Positions 8,505 to 16,816 of a DNA stretch of 64,000 nucleotides are shown here, in pieces (position 1 is the stretch's first letter; every line of letters begins with the position of its first letter). The notes below the pieces were generated by a model, which did not search any database, was not told the DNA's origin, and saw nothing but the letters and a program-made list of their open reading frames with translations. This stretch comes from Actibacterium mucosum KCTC 23349 (GTDB lineage Bacteria; Pseudomonadota; Alphaproteobacteria; Rhodobacterales; Rhodobacteraceae). The stretch covers positions 248,001-312,000 of the forward strand of contig NZ_JFKE01000004.1 of the NCBI RefSeq assembly GCF_000647975.1, read 5' to 3'. Position numbers and translations under genes: made by a program.

Positions 8505-8558
8505 AAGTTTAAACTTGGGCGCACGCAGCCCGTGCAAAGTTTAACAACCCCGTTAAAC
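8505..8558. promoter_or_regulatory. AAGTTTAA-type palindrome pair upstream of sufT
   Basis: Two palindromes occur in the marR-sufT intergenic region: AAGTTTAAACTT (8505-8516) and GTTTAAC-N6-GTTAAAC (8539-8558). They share the half-site AGTTTAA. A related AAAGTTTAA-N8-TTAAACTTT lies at 52563-52588. They probably bind a dimeric regulator; which one is unknown. Confidence 0.45.
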
Positions 8559-8625
8559 TGGCACGCCTTTACCTCGGCCCGGCCTTTCCCTATATCTTTA
8601 GTCAGAATTAGCATCCGAGACCCCG

Positions 8626-8988
8626 ATGACCCAAACCGGCGAACAGCTCGAGGGCGCGCCCCTCATCAAACCGTCCACCACCGATCACCCTCTGCACGAG
8701 GCCGTGGTCGAGGCGTGCCGTACCGTCTATGACCCCGAGATTCCGGTGAATATCTTTGATCTCGGCCTGATCTATACCATTGAAATTGATCCCGAAAACG
8801 CGGTGAACGTGATCATGACGCTGACCGCGCCGGGCTGCCCCGTTGCCGGCGAAATGCCCGGCTGGCTGGCCGAAGCGATCGAGCCGCTGCCCGGTGTGAA
8901 ACAGGTCGATGTCGAGATCACGTGGGACCCGCCCTGGGGCATGGAAATGATGTCCGACGAGGCCCGGCTGGAACTGGGCTTTATGTAA
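8626..8988 (+). CDS. sufT: SufT-like (MIP18/DUF59) Fe-S assembly factor
   Basis: A 120-residue MIP18-family protein: CRTVYDPEIPVNIFDLGLIY and LTAPGCPVAGEMP are the DUF59 hallmarks, with the conserved Cys in APGCP. Members help mature Fe-S proteins; the same domain occurs in PaaD. It is followed after 105 bp by an A-type Fe-S carrier gene on the same strand, which favours SufT over PaaD. The rest of the suf operon is not in the window, so this pair is detached or the remainder lies elsewhere. Confidence 0.88.
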   Translation: MTQTGEQLEGAPLIKPSTTDHPLHEAVVEACRTVYDPEIPVNIFDLGLIYTIEIDPENAVNVIMTLTAPGCPVAGEMPGWLAEAIEPLPGVKQVDVEITWDPPWGMEMMSDEARLELGFM

Positions 8989-9093
8989 AGTGTGCCGCGC
9001 AAGCACTTGGTTTTGCGCGAAATAATCGAAATACTTGAGCTTCACCCTCCGGCCCCCTACCTTATAGGCATACCGCGCCCGAAAGGACCCCCG

Positions 9094-9468
9094 ATGTTCT
9101 CGATCCCCGGCAAACAAGCCGTCACCATCACCCCGGCCGCCGCCGCCCAGATCGTCAAGCTGATGCAGCGCGACGACCGCGCCGGCCTGCGCATCGGGGT
9201 CAAAAAAGGTGGCTGTGCGGGGATGGAATACACGATGGACTATGTCGAAGAGGCCGATCCCAACGATGAAATTGTTGAACAGGACGGGGCTCGCGTGATG
9301 ATCGCACCGATGGCACAGATGTTCCTCTTCGGCACCGAAATTGACTATGAAATCAGCCTGTTAGAAAGCGGCTTCAAGTTCCGCAACCCCAATGTGGTGG
9401 ATGCCTGCGGCTGTGGTGAATCAATAAAATTTGCTGATCTGGAAACCCTGCAGGCCCAGCAGCAATAA
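9094..9468 (+). CDS. sufA: A-type Fe-S carrier (SufA/ErpA/IscA family)
   Basis: A 124-residue HesB-like protein with the three conserved cysteines of A-type carriers: Cys41 in KKGGCAGMEY and Cys105/Cys107 in ACGCGES. They bind a [2Fe-2S] or [4Fe-4S] cluster for handover to apo-proteins. AAAGGA lies 6-12 bases before the ATG. Genomic pairing with sufT supports a role in the SUF pathway. SufA, ErpA and IscA cannot be told apart safely by eye. Confidence 0.9.
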   Translation: MFSIPGKQAVTITPAAAAQIVKLMQRDDRAGLRIGVKKGGCAGMEYTMDYVEEADPNDEIVEQDGARVMIAPMAQMFLFGTEIDYEISLLESGFKFRNPNVVDACGCGESIKFADLETLQAQQQ

Positions 9469-9534
9469 ATTTCCCGTTCCCCTTCGTCCGGTGATCTCTT
9501 ATGCACGGTGGCAACAGCTATCGGAGGGTATGGG

Positions 9535-10281
9535 ATGCGACGGAAACTTGCTGCGGGCAATTGGAAAATGAACGGCCTCGACGCGGCATTGAGCGAGCTT
9601 GAGGGCCTGCCAGCGGCAGAAAACTGCGATATCCTGTTGTGCCCCCCGGCCACGTTGCTGGCCCCTATGGTGACGAAATCCGTTGCCCTCGGCGGCGCAA
9701 TCAAAGTCGGCGGTCAGGATTGTCACGCCAACGCCACGGGCGCGCATACCGGTGATATTGCTGCAGAAATGCTGGCCGATGCCGGTGCGGGCTACGTGAT
9801 CCTGGGCCATTCCGAGCGCCGCGCCGACCATGGTGAAACCGATGCCGACGTGGCCGCCAAATCGCTGGCCGCGCGCCGCGCCGGCCTGATCGCGGTGGTC
9901 TGCATCGGCGAAACCGAGGTGCAGTATAAAGCCGGCGAAACCCTCGACGTGATCCGCACACAGATGCACGGCTCGCTGCCACCGGGCTCCAGCCTCGCCA
10001 ACACCGTGATCGCCTATGAACCGGTCTGGGCCATTGGCACCGGTCTGGTCCCGACCACCGAAGAAATCGCGCAAGTTCATGGGTTTATCCGGGACGAGCT
10101 GGCCACGCAGTTCGGCCAGGGCATGGCCAATGGCACCCGTATCCTCTATGGCGGCTCGGTCAAACCGGGCAACGCGGCCGAGATCTTTGCCACCGCCGAC
10201 GTCGACGGCGCGCTGGTGGGCGGGGCCAGCCTGAAGGCCGCGGATTTCGGCGCCATCATCACCGCGCTCGACGCCGCCTGA
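9535..10281 (+). CDS. tpiA: Triosephosphate isomerase
   Basis: A 248-residue TIM-barrel enzyme that interconverts dihydroxyacetone phosphate and glyceraldehyde 3-phosphate. The catalytic residues Lys11 (GNWKMNG), His92 (GHSERR) and Glu162 ([11 protein letters not shown]) are all present, as is the phosphate-binding [14 protein letters not shown] lies about 8 bases before the ATG; a longer frame upstream is not needed. It stands alone and ends at a hairpin terminator shared with the convergent dctM. Confidence 0.98.
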   Translation: MRRKLAAGNWKMNGLDAALSELEGLPAAENCDILLCPPATLLAPMVTKSVALGGAIKVGGQDCHANATGAHTGDIAAEMLADAGAGYVILGHSERRADHGETDADVAAKSLAARRAGLIAVVCIGETEVQYKAGETLDVIRTQMHGSLPPGSSLANTVIAYEPVWAIGTGLVPTTEEIAQVHGFIRDELATQFGQGMANGTRILYGGSVKPGNAAEIFATADVDGALVGGASLKAADFGAIITALDAA

Positions 10282-10308
10282 CACGACGCGTCGCGCTGCA
10301 ACACAACA

Positions 10309-10334
10309 AAGCCCGCCTTTTTCAAGGCGGGCTT
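10309..10334. terminator. Hairpin between convergent tpiA and dctM
   Basis: A perfect 11-bp stem (AAGCCCGCCTT / AAGGCGGGCTT) with a 4-base loop lies between the stops of tpiA (+) and dctM (-). Thymine tails are short on both sides, slightly better on the minus strand. It probably serves both genes. Confidence 0.8.
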
Positions 10335-10375
10335 CGCTTATGTCTTGCGCCGCAAGGCGCGCCTTTGGATCACCG

Positions 10376-11773
10376 CTATTTGATGATCACCTCGGGTCCC
10401 ATCACCGCCGTCGGCAGATAGGTCGAGATCGCCGGCACATAGGTCACCAGGATCAGGAACACGAACAGCACGGCCAGGAACGGCAATGCGGCTTTCACCA
10501 CCCGCATCATCGGCATCCCCGCCACGCCCGAGGTCACGAACAGGTTCAGACCCACCGGCGGCGTGATCATCCCGATCTCCATGTTCACCACCATGATGAT
10601 GCCTAGATGGATCGGATCCACGCCCAGCTCAATCGCGATGGGGAAAACCAGCGGCGCCACGATCACCAACAGCCCCGATGGCTCCATGAACTGCCCGCCG
10701 ATCAGCAGGATGATGTTCACAATCACAAGGAACATGATCTTACCGAACCCCGCGCTCAGCATGGCCGCTGCGATCTGCTGCGGGATCTGCTCGTCCGTCA
10801 GCACGTGCTTCAGGATCAACGCCATCGAGATGATGAACATCAGCGTCACGGTCAGCTTGCCGGCCTCGAACAGCGTATGCTTGGTATCGCGGTGGAAGAA
10901 CGCTGTGATCAGTGCCCATGGTTTGGCCAGCAGGCTGGTGGGGCGTTCGTCTTCGGACTTGGCGGCCAGCGGCCCCATGTCGCGATAGACGAAACTGGCC
11001 ACCAGGAAGGCATAGACAGATGCTACCGCGGCGGCCTCGGTTGGCGTGAAGATCGCGCCAGTTACGCCAGGGATACCGTAGATCCCAACCATAATGATCA
11101 CGATCAGCATCAGCCCCCAGAACGCATCGGCGAACGATGCCCAGACCTCGCCCCAGCCAAGCCAGTCACCTTTGGGCATGTTCTTGCGCACGGCCATCAC
11201 GTAGATGGTAACCATCAGCATCAGACCCGCCAGCAGGCCCGGGAACACACCGGCCAGGAACATCCGGCCCACCGACACTTCAACCGCCGAGGCATAAACC
11301 ACCATCACGATCGACGGCGGGATCAGGATGCCCAGCGTACCGGCGTTACAGATCACGCCTGCCGCGAAATCCTTGGTATAGCCCACCTGCCGCATGGCCG
11401 CGATCACGATAGAGCCGATGGCCACAACCGTGGCCGGCGACGAGCCCGACAGCGCGGCAAACAGCATGCAGGCAAACACGCCCGAGATCGCCAGGCCACC
11501 GCGCAGGTGCCCCACGCAAGCGATGGAAAAGCGGATGATCCGTTTCGCCACACCGCCCGTGGTCATAAAGCTTGAGGCAAGGATGAAGAACGGAATGGCC
11601 AGCAGCGTGTAGTGCCCTGCCATCGCCTGATAAAAGCTCTGCGCGATCGAGGCCAGCGACGTATCGGAAAACGCCAGCAGAAAGATCATCGAGCTGAGGC
11701 CCAGCGACACCGCAATCGGCACACCGATCAGCAACAGGCCGATGACCATCGAAAAGAGAATGACAACTTCCAT
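10376..11773 (-). CDS. dctM: TRAP transporter large permease DctM
   Basis: A 465-residue integral membrane protein with about 12 hydrophobic segments and the DctM signatures LFAALSGSSPATVVAIGSI and TLGILIPPSIVMVVYA. It is the Na+-coupled transport channel of a tripartite ATP-independent periplasmic system. A hydrophilic loop of about 40 residues (around residues 265-305) sits between two membrane segments. It follows dctQ by 4 bp. With DctP and DctBD beside it, the likely substrate is a C4-dicarboxylate such as succinate, malate or fumarate. Confidence 0.95.
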   Translation of the reverse strand: MEVVILFSMVIGLLLIGVPIAVSLGLSSMIFLLAFSDTSLASIAQSFYQAMAGHYTLLAIPFFILASSFMTTGGVAKRIIRFSIACVGHLRGGLAISGVFACMLFAALSGSSPATVVAIGSIVIAAMRQVGYTKDFAAGVICNAGTLGILIPPSIVMVVYASAVEVSVGRMFLAGVFPGLLAGLMLMVTIYVMAVRKNMPKGDWLGWGEVWASFADAFWGLMLIVIIMVGIYGIPGVTGAIFTPTEAAAVASVYAFLVASFVYRDMGPLAAKSEDERPTSLLAKPWALITAFFHRDTKHTLFEAGKLTVTLMFIISMALILKHVLTDEQIPQQIAAAMLSAGFGKIMFLVIVNIILLIGGQFMEPSGLLVIVAPLVFPIAIELGVDPIHLGIIMVVNMEIGMITPPVGLNLFVTSGVAGMPMMRVVKAALPFLAVLFVFLILVTYVPAISTYLPTAVMGPEVIIK

Positions 11774-11777
11774 CTGC

Positions 11778-12458
11778 TCAGCCTTCCTTATTCATCGCTG
11801 CCACGTCTTCGACGGCGTCTTCTGCCTCGTGACTGACGATCAGCCCGTCACGCTTGCCCATCACGATCAGCACCCCGGCCTGAACCACGCGGAACAGGAT
11901 AAGTGCGCAGCCAAAGGGCAGGATCACATAGGGGATAAAGCGGGGCAGTTTTTCGTATTCCTCGCCAAAATTGAACGTGGCTTCCAACCAGTCCTTGGCA
12001 AAGGGGATCGGGATTTGTTCGGTCTCGTACCAGGCTTGGTCACGGCTGTCGGCAAATCCGGTGGGGAACCAGCGCCCCGTTGTGGCATCCAGCCCTGCGA
12101 AAGGTGCCCAGTAATCCCATGCGCCTTTCATCAACAGCAATGCAAAGACCACCGTCACCCCGACCGAGATCAGTGTCAGCACCCGGCGCACCGAGGGCGA
12201 AACAATGTTCAGAATGGCGTCGACACCCAGATGCGCGGTAATCTTGAACGCATAGCTGATGCCCAAAATGACCAGCCAGGCAAACAGCACCAGCGTCACC
12301 TCAAGGCCCCAGATCAGCGACGAGTTGAACACGTAACGGGCAATCACATTGGCAAAGGTCACCAGCGTCATCAGCCCCAGAAGAAGCGCGATCGCGGTTT
12401 CTTCGATTGCGTTGATCAGGGCCGAAATCCCTGTGCGTTCGGGTTGTTGCGTATGCAT
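11778..12458 (-). CDS. dctQ: TRAP transporter small permease DctQ
   Basis: A 226-residue membrane protein with four hydrophobic segments. NAIEETAIALLLGLMTLVTFANVIARY is the usual DctQ first helix, and a periplasmic loop of about 50 residues lies before the last helix. It helps DctM engage the binding protein. GGAGGGGAG precedes the ATG at 12458. An intrinsic terminator stands between dctP and this gene, so dctQM is probably made at a lower level than dctP. Confidence 0.93.
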   Translation of the reverse strand: MHTQQPERTGISALINAIEETAIALLLGLMTLVTFANVIARYVFNSSLIWGLEVTLVLFAWLVILGISYAFKITAHLGVDAILNIVSPSVRRVLTLISVGVTVVFALLLMKGAWDYWAPFAGLDATTGRWFPTGFADSRDQAWYETEQIPIPFAKDWLEATFNFGEEYEKLPRFIPYVILPFGCALILFRVVQAGVLIVMGKRDGLIVSHEAEDAVEDVAAMNKEG

Positions 12459-12482
12459 GGCTCCCCTCCCCATTTCGGTTCC

Positions 12483-12514
12483 AAAAAAGGCGGCCCGAAT
12501 GCGTGGGCCGCCTT
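12483..12514 (-). terminator. Intraoperonic terminator between dctP and dctQ
   Basis: On the minus strand a 10-bp perfect stem (AAGGCGGCCC/GGGCCGCCTT) with an 8-base loop ends in TTTTTT. Its place inside the operon suggests partial termination, giving excess of the periplasmic binding protein over the permeases. Confidence 0.88.
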
Positions 12515-12536
12515 GGTGTTTGCCTAAGGCCGGGCC

Positions 12537-13541
12537 TTAGAACGACGCGTTGATTTCCTGTGCGGCGGCAATGTTTTCCGCGCCAACGTCGCTTTCGAAC
12601 TGCTCCCAGACCGGTTTCATCGCGGCCACCCATGCGGCGCGCTGTTCGGCGGTCAGCTGACGCACAACGCCACCTTCTGCGATCACGGCGGCCTTGGCGG
12701 CCTCGTTCACGGCAAAGGCTTCGGCGTTACGGGTCTCGGTCACTTCTTTCATGATCGTGGCCAGTTCGGTGCGCACGTCGTCCGGCAGGCTGTCCCAGAA
12801 ATCAACCGAGGTCACGACCAGGTAGTCGATGATGCCGTGGTTGGTTTCGGTGGTGCCGTCCTGCACTTCGAAGAACTTCTTGCCATAGATGTTCGACCAG
12901 GTGTTTTCCTGACCGTCCACAACGCCGGTCTGCAGCGCGCCGTACACTTCCGAGAAGGCCATCGGCTGAGGCGAAGCGCCCAACGCTTCCATCTGTGCCA
13001 CCAGCACGTCCGAGGTCTGAACGCGGAATTTCAGCCCGGCTGCGTCCGAAGGCATTTCCAGCGGCTTGTTGGCCGAGAACTGCTTCAGACCGTTGTGCCA
13101 GAAATCCAGACCCAGCAGACCACGGCGCACCATCGACTCTTTCATCGCCTGGCCGGTGTCGCTGTTCTGGAACGCGTCAACGGCATCCATGTTGGCAAAC
13201 ATGAAGGGCAGATCGAAGATGCGGAATTTCTTGGTGAACTGCTCGAACTTCGACAGCGACGGCGCGGCCATCTGCACGTCGCCTTGCAGCAGCGCTTCGA
13301 GCACCTGGTCATCGTTGTAAAGGGTCGAGTTCGGGAAAACTTCGACGCAAACCTTGCCATTCATCTCGTCGTTCACACGCTGTTCGAACAGCGACGCAGC
13401 GATCCCTTTGGGGTGCTTGTCGGTGTTGGTAACGTGGCTGAACTTGATGACGATCTCGCCATCATCGCAGGCCGCCATCGCGGTTCCTGCCGACATCGAA
13501 AGCGCCAAGGCGGCGGCGGACACGGCTGTCAGGAATTTCAT
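12537..13541 (-). CDS. dctP: TRAP transporter periplasmic dicarboxylate-binding protein DctP
   Basis: A 334-residue exported protein. The signal peptide ends near AGTAMAA (about residue 28), and the mature protein has the DctP fold with the conserved ligand-carboxylate Arg in GLKFRVQTSDV and ALQTGVVDGQENTW. It captures C4-dicarboxylate in the periplasm for DctQM. GGAGGAG lies before the ATG at 13541. It is first in the dctPQM operon and has DctD-type upstream sites. Confidence 0.95.
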   Translation of the reverse strand: MKFLTAVSAAALALSMSAGTAMAACDDGEIVIKFSHVTNTDKHPKGIAASLFEQRVNDEMNGKVCVEVFPNSTLYNDDQVLEALLQGDVQMAAPSLSKFEQFTKKFRIFDLPFMFANMDAVDAFQNSDTGQAMKESMVRRGLLGLDFWHNGLKQFSANKPLEMPSDAAGLKFRVQTSDVLVAQMEALGASPQPMAFSEVYGALQTGVVDGQENTWSNIYGKKFFEVQDGTTETNHGIIDYLVVTSVDFWDSLPDDVRTELATIMKEVTETRNAEAFAVNEAAKAAVIAEGGVVRQLTAEQRAAWVAAMKPVWEQFESDVGAENIAAAQEINASF

Positions 13542-13633
13542 ACTTTCTCCTCCCAATGACTAATCAGTCATAATGCGTACCCCGTTTTGGGGCGACGTGA
13601 ATGTACTTAAGAGAATCAGAGCACTGGCGATCA

Positions 13634-13663
13634 AGCATTCTGGGCGCCCAACAGGTCAGCCAA
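13634..13663 (-). promoter_or_regulatory. Candidate dctP promoter, -24/-12-like
   Basis: Two overlapping sigma-54-like registers can be read on the minus strand: TTGGCTGACCTGTTGG (13663-13648), good at -24 but ending GG instead of GC, and TGGGCGCCCAGAATGC (13650-13635), which keeps GG-N10-GC. Both lie about 95-120 bp before dctP and 70-130 bp from the DctD-type sites. Because DctD here lacks GAFTGA, real sigma-54 use is doubtful. Confidence 0.35.
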
Positions 13664-13729
13664 TAAAATACTATATTTTCAGAGCCTTAAAAGAATCTCG
13701 CGAGTTCCCGCCGACGGCCCGCAAAAAGA

Positions 13730-13782
13730 TTGGGCGATATTCCGCACAACTGTTACCGCGGGCTGTGCGAAAAACCGCACAC
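13730..13782. promoter_or_regulatory. Two DctD-type upstream activator sites
   Basis: Two inverted repeats of the same design: TTGGGCG-N6-CGCACAA (13730-13749, one mismatch) and TGTGCG-N6-CGCACA (13764-13781, perfect). Their centres are 33 bp apart, about three helical turns, so two dimers would bind on one face. They lie between the dctD stop codon and dctP, upstream of dctP. Confidence 0.7.
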
Positions 13783-13787
13783 AATCC

Positions 13788-15020
13788 TCAGCGGTACGAT
13801 TCGGCGCGAATCGCGTGCCGGGTCAGCTTGTCGTAGAACGTCTTGCGCGGCAGATCGAGAGCGGCCGCAGCCTCGGTTGCATTGCCACGCGCACGCTTCA
13901 GCGCTTCGATCAGCAGCGATCGTTCAACGCGGGCAAGTTGTTCGGCCAGCCCGCCGCCCGGTTCTTCCTCGGGGTCCCCAATTCCCATTGCGAACCGCAT
14001 TGCGGCATTCATCAGGGCGCGTGCATTGCCGGGCCAGTCCTGTGCCATAAGGCGCGCGTTTAATTCGGGCGGGATTTCAGGGCGTGGCAGGGCCGCTTGT
14101 TCACAGGCGATATCAACGTATCTGCGGAACAGTTCCGGGATATCCTCCGGCCGCTCGCGCAACGAGGGGATACGGACACGCAACACATCCAGCTTATAGT
14201 AAAGCTCGGGTGTCAGGCGCCCTTCGGCCACCTCGGCCTGCAGATCGCGGTAAGACCCTGCCAGCACGCGCGGGCGGCCTTCGTCGAAATCCAGCGCTTG
14301 CAGCAAGGCAAATTGTGACGTTTCGGGCAGCGCCGCGATCTCATCGAGGAACAGTGTGCCCCCTTCGGTGTCGTCCAGCACGGATTGCAGGGTGTCAGGC
14401 GTCATCGTCGCGGCCGGAGCCTTGCGGAACGGCGCCATGGCGCGGGGCGAGAGCAAATGCACCACCTCGGCCACTTTGGATGTGCCCGAACCCGGCGCAC
14501 CCAGGATCAACGCCTCGGCCCCGGCCATCGCCACGGCACGTACCCTTGCGCGCAATTCTTCGGCCTGCTTCGACACGCCAAACAGCATTCGGCTGGCGGC
14601 ATCCCCGGTTTCCAACTGAGCCTTCATGCGGCGGTTTTCCAGAACCATCGCGCGTGCCCGCATGGCCCGGCCCAGCGTCGCCACAAGGTCGTCGGTGGCA
14701 CAGGGTTTTTTCAGGAACCCAAAGGCCCCGGCACCCATCGCGCGCACGGCCATGGGAATGTCGCCCTCGCCCGTCAGCAGTACCACTGGCAGATCTGCAT
14801 CCTGTTTCTGCGCATAGTCCAGCAGGTGAAACCCGTCGCGTCCGGGCATCCGCATATCCGACAGGATGGCCCCGGCAAAGCTGGGCGTGATGTGATCCTT
14901 GGCTTCGACGAACGAACCTGCGGCCGTGACCGACATCTCGGCCAATTCCAGAGTTTGGCTCAGCGCTTCGCGCACGGCGGGGTCATCGTCCACCAACAGC
15001 ACATGGTTCACGTCGCTCAT
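13788..15020 (-). CDS. dctD: DctD-type response regulator with degenerate AAA+ domain
   Basis: A 410-residue regulator. The receiver domain (residues 5-120) keeps the acidic pocket D11-D13, phosphoacceptor Asp55 and the conserved Lys in FLKKP. The central AAA+ domain is abnormal: Walker A reads GAPGSGTSK instead of G-E-S-G-T-G-K-E, and the stretch that should hold ELFGHEKGAFTGA is missing, while Walker B (GGTLFLDEI) remains. A C-terminal Fis-type helix-turn-helix (ATEAAAALDLPRKTFYDKL) is intact. It is therefore unlikely to drive sigma-54 open-complex formation; it may act with sigma-70 like Rhodobacter capsulatus NtrC. It overlaps the dctB stop codon by ATGA. Confidence 0.9.
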   Translation of the reverse strand: MSDVNHVLLVDDDPAVREALSQTLELAEMSVTAAGSFVEAKDHITPSFAGAILSDMRMPGRDGFHLLDYAQKQDADLPVVLLTGEGDIPMAVRAMGAGAFGFLKKPCATDDLVATLGRAMRARAMVLENRRMKAQLETGDAASRMLFGVSKQAEELRARVRAVAMAGAEALILGAPGSGTSKVAEVVHLLSPRAMAPFRKAPAATMTPDTLQSVLDDTEGGTLFLDEIAALPETSQFALLQALDFDEGRPRVLAGSYRDLQAEVAEGRLTPELYYKLDVLRVRIPSLRERPEDIPELFRRYVDIACEQAALPRPEIPPELNARLMAQDWPGNARALMNAAMRFAMGIGDPEEEPGGGLAEQLARVERSLLIEALKRARGNATEAAAALDLPRKTFYDKLTRHAIRAESYR

Positions 15021-16756
15021 GCCGCCACTTTGCTCCGCCATCGTTCCAATTCCACGGTAAATGCCGCCCCGCCGCCCGGCGCATTCTCGCCCCGGATATT
15101 GCCGCCAAAGCTCTGCACCAACCCGTAAGAGATCGACAGACCCAGCCCCATGCCTTCGGAACTGCCAACGGCCTTGGTGGAATAGAACGGATCAAAGATC
15201 TTGTCAGGCTCGGAAATTCCTGGGCCGGTGTCGCGAATGGTCACACGCAGCCGGTCGCTGGCCGTCAGCGTGATGGTGATGGCCCGCGGCTCCATATCCA
15301 TCATGGCATCCGCGGCATTGGTGATCAGGTTCACAAAGACCTGCCCCAACCGCACCTCGCCGCCATAAGCCAGTACGGTGCCTTTAGGTGGCTGCCAATC
15401 AAGGGTAATGCCGTCACGGGCCAGGCGCGCCTCGGTGATTTCAATGGCTTGGGCGATGACGGCCACCAGATCAACACGCCCCATGGGTTCGGACTCGTTT
15501 CGCGCAAACGCGCGCAAGTTCTTGATGATCCGCGCCATACGGGCAGCCATTTGCGCAATCCGCCCCAGATTGTCGGACGCTTTGCCTGTATTTCCGCGTT
15601 CCAGAAACGCCGCGCCATTGTCGGCAAAACTTTGGATTGCCATAAGCGGCTGGTTCAATTCGTGGCTGATCCCCGCCGACATCTGGCCCAGCGCGCTGAG
15701 TTTGGACGCCTGTACAAGATCGTTTTGCGCCTGCTTCAATTCCGCCGTGCGTTCGGCGACGCGGCGCTCAAGCTCGGCATTGGCGGCGGCTTCGACCTCC
15801 AACCGGATCGACAATGCCCGGCGGCGTTCGGAAACCAACAACAACGCCCCGCCAAAGATCAATGCAACTGCACCGGCCACCAGCGATTGCAGCGCCGCGA
15901 TGCGCGTAGCGGGCTGCGTGTTCAGCAGCAGCTCGCCGGTCATGCGAATAGTCGGCAGCTCACGGGTCAGGTGTAGGGCTTGCTCTGGCAGGTAGGGCCC
16001 ACCGTCGATTTGCCACAGCTCATAACCCCCGACCTGTCGGGGCCTGAAGGCGGGAAAGGGCCGCAATTCTTCCGATTTGTATCCGAAGGTCGATGGATTC
16101 TCGGACCCTTGACCACGAGTGCGCAGCAACAGCTCGGTCCGGTTCGAAATGAAAACAACACCAGCGGCATCCGTGAACAAGACCGGTTCGGGATCGCTGA
16201 GCCATTCTGCCTCGACCTGCCAGGCGTCAACGTCCACTTCGACAACACCAATGACCAGTCCCGCACCAAAGACCGGGGCCGAAAACGTATAGGCACGCCC
16301 GGCTACCCCCTCGACCCGCGCATGGTGCGCACCCAACGCGCCCTGCATCGCCCGCAGAAAGGCCGGGCTGTCGGAACGGTCGCGATCCACCGGGTTGATG
16401 TTACGTTCAGAGCTGGCAACCACGCGGCCATCAGCCCGAACCAGCCGCATCTCAAGCGTGCCGGTCTTGTCGCCGGTTTTCTGCAAAACGCGATGTGCGG
16501 CCTCGGCGCTTTGCCCACTCAGCGCAGGCAACATTTCCGTTCGGTCAGCGGTCAACACGGCAATCTCGCGATATTGCTGCAACTCGCCCAGCAAGCGGTC
16601 CGAAGCCAGCAAAAGGTCAGATTCGCCGCGTTCAGCCAATTGGACCAGCGCCGATTGAAACGCGAAACGCCACACACCTGCCGAGAACGCAGCCGTCAGC
16701 GCAAGGAAGAGAAGGATCGGCAAGGCCAGCCGTGGCAAGGCATTTGTTGGGCGCAT
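15017..16756 (-). CDS. dctB: DctB-type sensor histidine kinase
   Basis: A 579-residue membrane kinase. A first transmembrane helix (about residues 11-31), a periplasmic double-Cache-like sensor of about 250 residues, a second helix near residue 290, a coiled-coil segment, the HisKA box SALGQMSAGISHELNQPLMA with the phosphorylated His, and an HATPase domain with N, G1 (RDTGPGI) and G2 (GMGLGLSI) boxes. In the family it senses C4-dicarboxylates outside the membrane and phosphorylates DctD. I chose the ATG at 16756, which starts right before the first helix. Its stop overlaps the dctD start. Confidence 0.94.
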   Translation of the reverse strand: MRPTNALPRLALPILLFLALTAAFSAGVWRFAFQSALVQLAERGESDLLLASDRLLGELQQYREIAVLTADRTEMLPALSGQSAEAAHRVLQKTGDKTGTLEMRLVRADGRVVASSERNINPVDRDRSDSPAFLRAMQGALGAHHARVEGVAGRAYTFSAPVFGAGLVIGVVEVDVDAWQVEAEWLSDPEPVLFTDAAGVVFISNRTELLLRTRGQGSENPSTFGYKSEELRPFPAFRPRQVGGYELWQIDGGPYLPEQALHLTRELPTIRMTGELLLNTQPATRIAALQSLVAGAVALIFGGALLLVSERRRALSIRLEVEAAANAELERRVAERTAELKQAQNDLVQASKLSALGQMSAGISHELNQPLMAIQSFADNGAAFLERGNTGKASDNLGRIAQMAARMARIIKNLRAFARNESEPMGRVDLVAVIAQAIEITEARLARDGITLDWQPPKGTVLAYGGEVRLGQVFVNLITNAADAMMDMEPRAITITLTASDRLRVTIRDTGPGISEPDKIFDPFYSTKAVGSSEGMGLGLSISYGLVQSFGGNIRGENAPGGGAAFTVELERWRSKVAA

Positions 16757-16816
16757 GGTTGCCGATTTTAGGAAGCTGGGCTTGCCTTGGCCAGCCCCTT
16801 CGGACAGGTTGCCCGA

